Shown here: one piece after another, positions 6,417 through 10,606 of the stretch | Position numbering within the stretch: position 1 is the stretch's first letter | How the letters are laid out: the number at the start of each line of letters is the position of its first letter | Assembly (NCBI GenBank): GCA_902767395.1 | Contig: CACXHI010000068.1 | Location: 1-10,606, forward strand | DNA: 10,606 nt | Reading direction: 5' to 3' | Source: Oscillospiraceae bacterium | Lineage (GTDB): Bacteria; Bacillota; Clostridia; Oscillospirales; Oscillospiraceae | Notes under the pieces: generated by a model | Told to the model about the DNA's origin: nothing | Database searches by the model: none | Seen by the model: the letters and a program-made list of their open reading frames with translations, nothing else | Translations under genes and position numbers: made by a program

Positions 6417-7442
6417 ATGAAATACGCATTCGGCGTGGACGTGGGCGGCACGACGGTCAAGCTCGGCTTATTCTCCCGCGAGGGCGAGCTGCTGGAGAAG
6501 CAGGAGCTTCCGACCCGCACCGAAAACGGCGGGGAGGCGATTCTCCCGGACGTTGCTGCAGCCATTGACGCCTGTCTCCGACGGCGGGACGTCCCAAAGC
6601 GGGACGTGCTCGGTGTGGGCATCGGCGTTCCCGGCCCGGTGGACGACGATGGCAACGTGAACCGCTGCGTCAATCTCAACTGGGGCGTTTTCAACCTACA
6701 CCGTACTCTGTCCGCCCTGACCGGGCTGCCCGTCAAGGCGGGCAACGACGCGAACGTCGCCGCGCTGGGCGAGTACTACGACGGCGGGGGCAGAGGCAGC
6801 CGCTCCATGCTGATGGTGACGCTGGGCACCGGCATCGGCGGCGGCTTCATCTGGAACGGACAGATTCTCAACGGCGCGCACGGCGTGGGCTGTGAGATCG
6901 GACATCTGTGTGTCGACCTCTCGTCCGACGCGGAGGAATGTACCTGCGGTAAGCGGGGCTGTGCCGAGCAGTATGCCTCGGCCCGTGCGCTGGGCCGCAT
7001 CGCGCAGCGTGCGCTGGCAGCGGAGCCGGCCCGTCCCACCCTCCTGCGGTCAGCGGAGGAGGTCAGTGCGAAGACGGTCTTTGCCTGTGCCGCGCAAGGA
7101 GATGCGCTGGCAAAGGAGCTGCTGGATCAGCTGTTTGACGTGCTGGGCCTGACCATTGCGGGCGGCTGCTGTATGGTCGATCCGGAGCTGGTGGTGCTCG
7201 GCGGCGGCATGTCCAAGGCTGGTCCAGCCCTGCTCGTGGGCGTCGTTCCCCGCTTCCGCCACCACATGTTCCACGCCTGCAAGGATACAAAGTTCGCCCT
7301 TGCTACGCTGGGCAACGACGCCGGCATCTACGGCTGTTTCCGCTTGGCGCTGGAGGCGGCTGGACGTAACAGTTCAGCCCGTCCCGTAGTGGCCGATGAC
7401 CACATCGGCCAGAACGTTGCAGCGTTCGACCGCGTTCCGTAG
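6417..7442 (+). CDS. glk: ROK-family sugar kinase, probable glucokinase, with repeat-derived C-terminal extension
   Basis: ROK kinases phosphorylate glucose or related sugars with ATP; the glucokinase call rests on overall similarity. The ATG at 6417 has AAAGG at 6402-6406 and opens directly into the phosphate-binding motif GVDVGGTTVKLGLFS (6-20). Earlier in-frame starts, such as 6360, are too close to the promoter and lack a binding site. Further motifs are GVGIGVPGPVD (66-76), the catalytic GNDANVAALGE (109-119, base Asp111), GTGIGGG (137-143), and the zinc site with His163 and CTCGKRGC (Cys175, 177, 182). The product has 341 residues, about 25 more than usual. The domain should end near GIYGCFRLALEAAGR (303-317). 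The rest is encoded by the left half of the inverted-repeat element at 7365-7499 and is unlikely to matter for catalysis (inference). Confidence 0.92.
   Translation: MKYAFGVDVGGTTVKLGLFSREGELLEKQELPTRTENGGEAILPDVAAAIDACLRRRDVPKRDVLGVGIGVPGPVDDDGNVNRCVNLNWGVFNLHRTLSALTGLPVKAGNDANVAALGEYYDGGGRGSRSMLMVTLGTGIGGGFIWNGQILNGAHGVGCEIGHLCVDLSSDAEECTCGKRGCAEQYASARALGRIAQRALAAEPARPTLLRSAEEVSAKTVFACAAQGDALAKELLDQLFDVLGLTIAGGCCMVDPELVVLGGGMSKAGPALLVGVVPRFRHHMFHACKDTKFALATLGNDAGIYGCFRLALEAAGRNSSARPVVADDHIGQNVAAFDRVP
7386..7411 (+). repeat. REP-like unit, plus-strand copy
   Basis: GTAG (7386-7389) is followed by TGGCCGATG (7390-7398), loop ACCA (7399-7402) and CATCGGCCA (7403-7411). The 9-bp stem is perfect. 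It lies in the glucokinase reading frame. Confidence 0.75.
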
Positions 7443-7452
7443 ATGGAAGCAG

Positions 7453-7478
7453 AGACCGCTGTGGTCAGCGGCCACTAC
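7453..7478 (-). repeat. REP-like unit, minus-strand copy
   Basis: Read on the minus strand, GTAG (7478-7475) is followed by TGGCCGCTG, loop ACCA and CAGCGGTCT. The stem has eight pairs including one G-T wobble, and a mismatch at its base. The wobble exists only on the minus strand (it is A-C on the plus strand), so this copy folds best in the orientation where GTAG comes first. Relative to the plus copy, an A-T pair has become C-G. Confidence 0.75.
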
Positions 7479-7538
7479 AATGTGCGCTGGACTGTTACGG
7501 CGGGACGTTGATAGAATGCCGCGCGCGCCGGAACCCCC

Positions 7539-7567
7539 TTTACAATTCTCTCCTTTTTTGCTATAAT
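7539..7567 (+). promoter_or_regulatory. promoter for argS
   Basis: TTTACA at 7539-7544 matches the -35 consensus at five of six positions. A 17-nt spacer separates it from a perfect TATAAT (7562-7567) with an upstream TGC, giving an extended -10. Transcription should start near 7574, with a leader of about 25 nt. The REP-like element therefore lies upstream of the argS transcript and is not part of it. Confidence 0.85.
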
Positions 7568-7598
7568 CATCCATCATAACGAAAATCAGGTGACAACT

Positions 7599-9353
7599 AT
7601 GGAAAAAATCTTAACGATGATCTCCGCCAAGGTCTGCGCGGCGTTTGAGACCGCCGGATATGATCCTGCCTACGGGAAGGTTACGGTGTCCAACCGCCCG
7701 GACCTCTGCGAATACCAGTGCAACGGCGCAATGCCCGCTGCGAAGGCCTACCGAAAGGCGCCCATCCAGATCGCAAACGACGTGGCGGAGAAGCTTTCGG
7801 ACGACGAAACCTTCTCCGAGGTGCAGGCCGTCGCGCCCGGCTTCCTGAATCTGCGGCTGAAGCCGTCCTTCCTTGCGTCCTATCTGGAGCAGGCCCGCAC
7901 CGCGCCGCACCTTGGCGTGGAGCCGGACCCCAAGGCCGGAACCGTAGTGATCGATTACGGCGGCCCCAACGTGGCCAAGCCCCTGCACATCGGGCATCTG
8001 CGCGCCGCCATCATCGGGGAGAGCATCAAGCGCATCCAGCGCTTCTTCGGCAACGAGACCATCGGGGATATCCATTTGGGCGACTGGGGCCTGCAAATGG
8101 GCTTGATTATTTCCGAGCTGCGCTGCCGCCAGCCGGAGCTGTGCTATTTCGACGAGAGCTTCACCGGAGAGTATCCCGCACAGCCGCCGTTTACCCTCTC
8201 TGATCTGGAGGAAATCTACCCCGCCGCTTCCGCCAAGGCCAAGACGGACGAGGCCTTTGCCGCCGCCGCCCATGCGGCAACCGTCCAGTTCCAGCAGGGC
8301 AGACCCGGCTATCGGGCGCTGTGGAAGCACATCATGGGGGTTTCCGTGCCGGATCTGAAGAAGAACTACGACAAGCTCGGCGTCAGCTTTGAGAGCTGGT
8401 TGGGCGAGAGTGACGCGCAGCCCTATATCCCGCCCATGATTGAGCGGATGGAGCGGCAGGGCATTCTGGAGCAGAGCGAGGGTGCGCGGGTTATTCAGGT
8501 GCAGGAGCCGACCGATACGAAGGAGGTTCCCCCCTGCATTATCATGAAGTCCGACGGCGCGACCCTCTACGCGACCACCGACCTTGCGACGATCTGGCAG
8601 CGGATGCAGACTTGGAACCCCGACCGGATTCTCTACGTCGTGGACAAGCGGCAGAGCCTGCACTTCGAGCAGGTGTTCCGCGCCGCGCACAAGGCGGAGC
8701 TGGTGCGCCCGGAGACGGAGCTGCGGCACATCGGCTACGGCACGATGAACGGCAAGGACGGCAGGCCCTTCAAGACCCGCACCGGCGGCGTCATGCGGCT
8801 GGAGACGCTGATCGACGAGGTGACGGACTTCGTCCGCGCCAAGGTCGAGGAAAACAAGCTCGTCACCGGTGACGACGTGGAGCAGACGACGGCAAAAATT
8901 GCAATGGCGGCGCTGAAATACGGTGATTTGATGAACACGCCGACCAAGGACTATATCTTCGATCTCGACCGCTTTGCGGCCTTCGAGGGCAATACCGGTC
9001 CCTACATTCTCTATACCATCGTGCGGATTAAGTCGATCCTTGCCCGCTATGGCGCTTGGGAGGACCTGCCCATCACCGCCCCCGAGACGGCGGAGGCCAA
9101 GGATCTCATGCTGGCGCTGACCCGGCTTCCCGATGCGCTGGAGCTGGCCTACCGAGACTGCGCGCCGAGTGCGATTTGCGCCTATACCTACGAGCTGTCG
9201 GGCTATGCCAATAAGTTCTATCATGAGACCCGCATCCTCACCGAAGAGGACAAGCAAAAGCAGCAGGGCTATATCGCACTGATCGGCCTGACCCGCCGCG
9301 TGCTGGAAACCTGTATCGACCTTCTGGGCTTCGAGGCCCCGGAGAAGATGTAA
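7599..9353 (+). CDS. argS: arginyl-tRNA synthetase
   Basis: This class I enzyme charges tRNA-Arg with arginine. I use the ATG at 7599, preceded by AGGTGA at 7588-7593; a GTG three codons earlier (7590) lies within that binding site. The product has 584 residues, in the family's range. The N-terminal tRNA-binding domain covers about residues 1-105. The class I signature is PNVAKPLHIGHLRAA (123-137, HIGH at 130-133), and GDIHLGDWGLQMGLI follows. The KMSKS equivalent, which is degenerate in ArgRS, is GKDGRPFKTRTGG. The C-terminal DALR anticodon domain begins near NTGPYILYTIVRIKSILARY. The gene has its own promoter and ends at the shared terminator, so it is likely monocistronic. Confidence 0.97.
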   Translation: MEKILTMISAKVCAAFETAGYDPAYGKVTVSNRPDLCEYQCNGAMPAAKAYRKAPIQIANDVAEKLSDDETFSEVQAVAPGFLNLRLKPSFLASYLEQARTAPHLGVEPDPKAGTVVIDYGGPNVAKPLHIGHLRAAIIGESIKRIQRFFGNETIGDIHLGDWGLQMGLIISELRCRQPELCYFDESFTGEYPAQPPFTLSDLEEIYPAASAKAKTDEAFAAAAHAATVQFQQGRPGYRALWKHIMGVSVPDLKKNYDKLGVSFESWLGESDAQPYIPPMIERMERQGILEQSEGARVIQVQEPTDTKEVPPCIIMKSDGATLYATTDLATIWQRMQTWNPDRILYVVDKRQSLHFEQVFRAAHKAELVRPETELRHIGYGTMNGKDGRPFKTRTGGVMRLETLIDEVTDFVRAKVEENKLVTGDDVEQTTAKIAMAALKYGDLMNTPTKDYIFDLDRFAAFEGNTGPYILYTIVRIKSILARYGAWEDLPITAPETAEAKDLMLALTRLPDALELAYRDCAPSAICAYTYELSGYANKFYHETRILTEEDKQKQQGYIALIGLTRRVLETCIDLLGFEAPEKM

Positions 9354-9420
9354 TGAGGTGCCGACGAGTCCACAACTTTCAACCTTCGATTTTCAGTTTT
9401 CAACTTCTTTGACAAACTGA

Positions 9421-9468
9421 CCGTGCCGTGGAAACGCAGAAGCGTGTTTCCACGGCACGGTTGTTTTT
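9421..9468. terminator. bidirectional Rho-independent terminator between argS and lgt
   Basis: CCGTGCCGTGGAAAC (9421-9435) pairs perfectly with GTTTCCACGGCACGG (9446-9460), a 15-bp stem with a 10-nt loop. TTGTTTTT follows on the plus strand (9461-9468), a strong terminator for argS. On the minus strand the hairpin begins only six bases after the lgt stop and is followed by a weaker T-rich stretch (TCAGTTTGT), so it probably also ends lgt. Confidence 0.93.
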
Positions 9469-10360
9469 ATGTTTCGTCTGTCTGCGGCGCGGGGCTTTCC
9501 ACGTCGACGCTCGGCGTCTGATTGACCAGCATCCCGCTGCCGTCCGGCTTCTTCCGCAGCCGGATATAGAGCATCACGCCCACGGCAAGGACGAAGCTGA
9601 CGCCTGCAAGGAGCTGACTCACGCGGATCGTCGTGCCGGTGAGGTAGAGGGAATCCGTCCGCAGCCCCTCGATCCAGACGCGGCCGAGGCCGTACCACGC
9701 CACATATTGCAGGAAGGTCTGCCCGTCGTACCTCCGCCGCTTGGACAGGAAGTGGAGCAGCACGAAGCCCACCAGATTCCACACAGACTCATAGAGGAAG
9801 GTCGGGTGCCAATAGCGCACCGTCCCGTCGGTCCCCGCGATTCCCATGCGGAGGAAGAAGTCGTTGAAGATTTCCGCGCCATAGGCCTCGCGGTTGAAGA
9901 AGTTGCCCCAGCGCCCGATGAGCTGGCCGATCAAAAGGCCCAGCGCCATCAGATCGAGATAGGGCGTCAGCTTTTGCTTTTTGACCCTTGCAAAGAGCAG
10001 CAGCCCAAGAATCGCCCCGATCACGCCGCCGTAAATGGCAATGCCGCCCTCCCAGATATAGAGAACCGAGATGGGGTTGTCCTTGTAGGCGTCCCAGCGG
10101 AAGGCCACATAGTAGATTCGGGCGCAGACAATCGCGGCAGGCACGGCAAACAAAATTGCGTCCGTCACCAGGTCAAAATTCGTTCCGAATTCCCGCACGC
10201 GCCGTCTGGCATAGAGAATCGCCAGCAGAAACCCCAGCGCGATAATCAACCCGTAGAAATAAATCTCCCGGCCAAAGACGAGAAACGGCAGTGTCCGCGG
10301 CGGGTTGATCCCGTCGATTCCCAGCCCGGGGAAGGAAATGGTTCCGGCGTCAAGCTTCAT
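9467..10360 (-). CDS. lgt: phosphatidylglycerol--prolipoprotein diacylglyceryl transferase
   Basis: Lgt transfers diacylglycerol from phosphatidylglycerol to the lipobox cysteine of prolipoproteins, the step before LspA. The minus-strand ATG at 10360 has a strong AAGGAGG (10374-10368) 7 nt upstream. The product has 297 residues, normal for the family, with about seven hydrophobic segments, for example 33-50, 66-86, 108-124, 135-149, 192-205 and 247-266. Signature motifs are WEGGIAIYGGVIGA (103-116), IGRWGNFFNREAYG (148-161; Arg150 is the equivalent of the essential E. coli Arg143) and YWHPTFLYES (183-192). The C-terminal ~28 residues after the last membrane segment form a polar, Pro/Ser/Thr-rich tail of unknown role. 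The stop codon lies within the T-run of the argS terminator. Confidence 0.97.
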   Translation of the reverse strand: MKLDAGTISFPGLGIDGINPPRTLPFLVFGREIYFYGLIIALGFLLAILYARRRVREFGTNFDLVTDAILFAVPAAIVCARIYYVAFRWDAYKDNPISVLYIWEGGIAIYGGVIGAILGLLLFARVKKQKLTPYLDLMALGLLIGQLIGRWGNFFNREAYGAEIFNDFFLRMGIAGTDGTVRYWHPTFLYESVWNLVGFVLLHFLSKRRRYDGQTFLQYVAWYGLGRVWIEGLRTDSLYLTGTTIRVSQLLAGVSFVLAVGVMLYIRLRKKPDGSGMLVNQTPSVDVESPAPQTDET

Positions 10361-10392
10361 AGCGCCGCCTCCTTGTGTTGATGTGTTCTGTC

Positions 10393-10401
10393 ATTATAGC
10401 A
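10393..10401 (-). promoter_or_regulatory. extended -10 promoter for lgt
   Basis: On the minus strand TGC-TATAAT occupies 10401-10393, a perfect extended -10 about 33 nt upstream of the lgt start. No good -35 is found at 16-18 nt. The corresponding region is occupied by an AT-rich palindrome (10403-10420, AGCTTTT with AAAAGCT arms), which might be a regulator site or simply promoter-region AT-richness. Confidence 0.65.
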
Positions 10402-10467
10402 CAGCTTTTTGAAAAAAGCTATCTCTTCCGTTCACTTAGTGTAAAATAAATGTAGGAAAAATAAAGA

Positions 10468-10541
10468 CCACAGAGGGCACCTCAATGTGGTTTAATGAAT
10501 CTACCACAACCATCAAACCGAAAGAGAGGTGTCCCCTGTGG
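10468..10541 (+). promoter_or_regulatory. inverted repeat covering the ribosome binding site and start of the last ORF
   Basis: The 16-base segment at 10468-10483 is complementary to 10526-10541 at 14 positions, plus one G-T wobble and one A-C mismatch. The right arm contains most of the GAGAGGTG binding site (10524-10531) and the GTG start (10538-10540). A smaller inner stem, TGTGGT (10486-10491) with ACCACA (10503-10508), can form in the loop. In RNA the structure would hide the translation start. Confidence 0.65.
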
Positions 10542-10606
10542 AAAGAATCATAACCGAAATCACAGAAAAACGCAAGAGAGATTTGGCTACTTCGGAATCG
10601 CAAGCA
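10538..10606 (+). CDS. start of an unidentified ORF, possibly a transposase (3' end outside window)
   Basis: A GTG at 10538 with GAGAGGTG 6-8 nt upstream opens a frame that stays open to the window edge; 23 residues are visible, beginning MERIITEITEKRKRDLATSE. The fragment is highly charged and too short to assign to a family. The surrounding sequence from about 10381 is clearly more AT-rich than the rest of the window, and an inverted repeat covers the start. Both suit an insertion sequence, but no terminal repeat or target duplication can be confirmed here. An alternative in-frame GTG at 10529 overlaps the binding site. Confidence 0.5.
   Translation, partial: MERIITEITEKRKRDLATSESQA

Larger units (their letters stand above)
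7365..7499. repeat. 135-bp inverted-repeat element with two head-to-head REP-like hairpin units (BIME-like)
   Basis: The arms are 47 nt each (7365-7411 and 7453-7499) around a 41-nt centre. The outer parts, 7365-7378 and 7486-7499, are complementary at 13 of 14 positions, and the exception is a T-G pair. Then come 7 unmatched bases on each side. The inner parts, 7386-7411 and 7453-7478, are inverted copies with 22 of 26 identical positions. Each inner unit starts with GTAG (on its own strand) and then a hairpin around an ACCA loop, the format of REP sequences acted on by REP-associated (RAYT) transposases. The centre contains a small hairpin, GAACG (7412-7416) with CGTTC (7423-7427). The glucokinase stop is at 7440-7442, inside the element. 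Confidence 0.8.

Noticed and set aside
7365..7510. REP-like element as an argS leader riboswitch or T-box
   Set aside because: The argS promoter (7539-7567) lies downstream of the element, so it is not in the argS mRNA from that promoter, and no T-box motif or terminator pair is present.
7611..9257. Long minus-strand open frame opposite argS (548 codons)
   Set aside because: Composition artefact of high-GC codon use; the plus strand encodes a complete ArgRS with HIGH and the KMSKS equivalent.
9354..9420. TTTCAAC-like near-repeats after argS
   Set aside because: Several CAACTTTC-like words are visible, but they are short and irregular; without genome-wide counts I cannot call a repeat family.
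9428..10381. Plus-strand open frame opposite lgt (317 codons)
   Set aside because: Lgt on the minus strand has all family motifs, a strong binding site and a promoter; the plus frame starts inside the argS terminator and shows no recognisable domain.
10442..10447. TAAAAT as a -10 box for the last ORF
   Set aside because: It has an upstream TG-like context, but no -35 match at 16-18 nt; in an AT-rich stretch this is expected by chance.

Overview
The window is a GC-rich stretch (coding regions look about 60% GC or more) from a bacterium that is most likely a Clostridia member of the Oscillospiraceae/Ruminococcaceae type. The basis is protein style (single-chain GlyRS, formate-THF ligase beside a clostridial-type FolD, LspA beside an RluD-like synthase), strong AGGAGG-like ribosome binding sites and extended -10 promoters. 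The species is not identified. Most genes are housekeeping; the unusual content lies in the repeats and in a few divergent proteins.

Layout. Positions 2-709 hold the C-terminal part of glycyl-tRNA synthetase. Close behind, on the same strand, follow fhs (750-2414), folD (2436-3260), lspA (3257-3736, overlapping folD by 4 nt) and an RluD-like pseudouridine synthase (3816-4727). Fhs and FolD are consecutive enzymes of folate one-carbon metabolism, but this FolD lacks the two residues normally needed for cyclohydrolase activity. A second group holds an unrecognised 196-residue protein (4821-5411), a nitroreductase-like flavoprotein (5454-6113) and a probable 44-residue membrane protein (6119-6253). 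A promoter at 6318-6346 drives a ROK-family glucokinase (6417-7442). A strong promoter at 7539-7567 drives argS (7599-9353). argS converges on lgt (9467-10360, minus strand), and both share a bidirectional terminator at 9421-9468. Lgt and LspA carry out successive steps of lipoprotein maturation. The last ~225 bases are AT-rich and hold the lgt promoter and the start of an unidentified, probably mobile-element ORF whose ribosome binding site lies inside an inverted repeat.

The most striking non-coding feature is a 135-bp inverted-repeat element at 7365-7499. It contains two head-to-head copies of a REP-like unit: a GTAG tetranucleotide followed by a hairpin with an ACCA loop. The two copies differ by a compensatory base-pair change. 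The left half of the element is read as the last ~25 codons of the glucokinase gene. A different, AT-rich repeat supplies the end of lspA and borders or supplies the end of the rluD-like gene, so three genes here have 3' ends shaped by interspersed repeats.

No tRNA, rRNA or CRISPR array was seen, and no gene-free stretch exceeds 300 bases.
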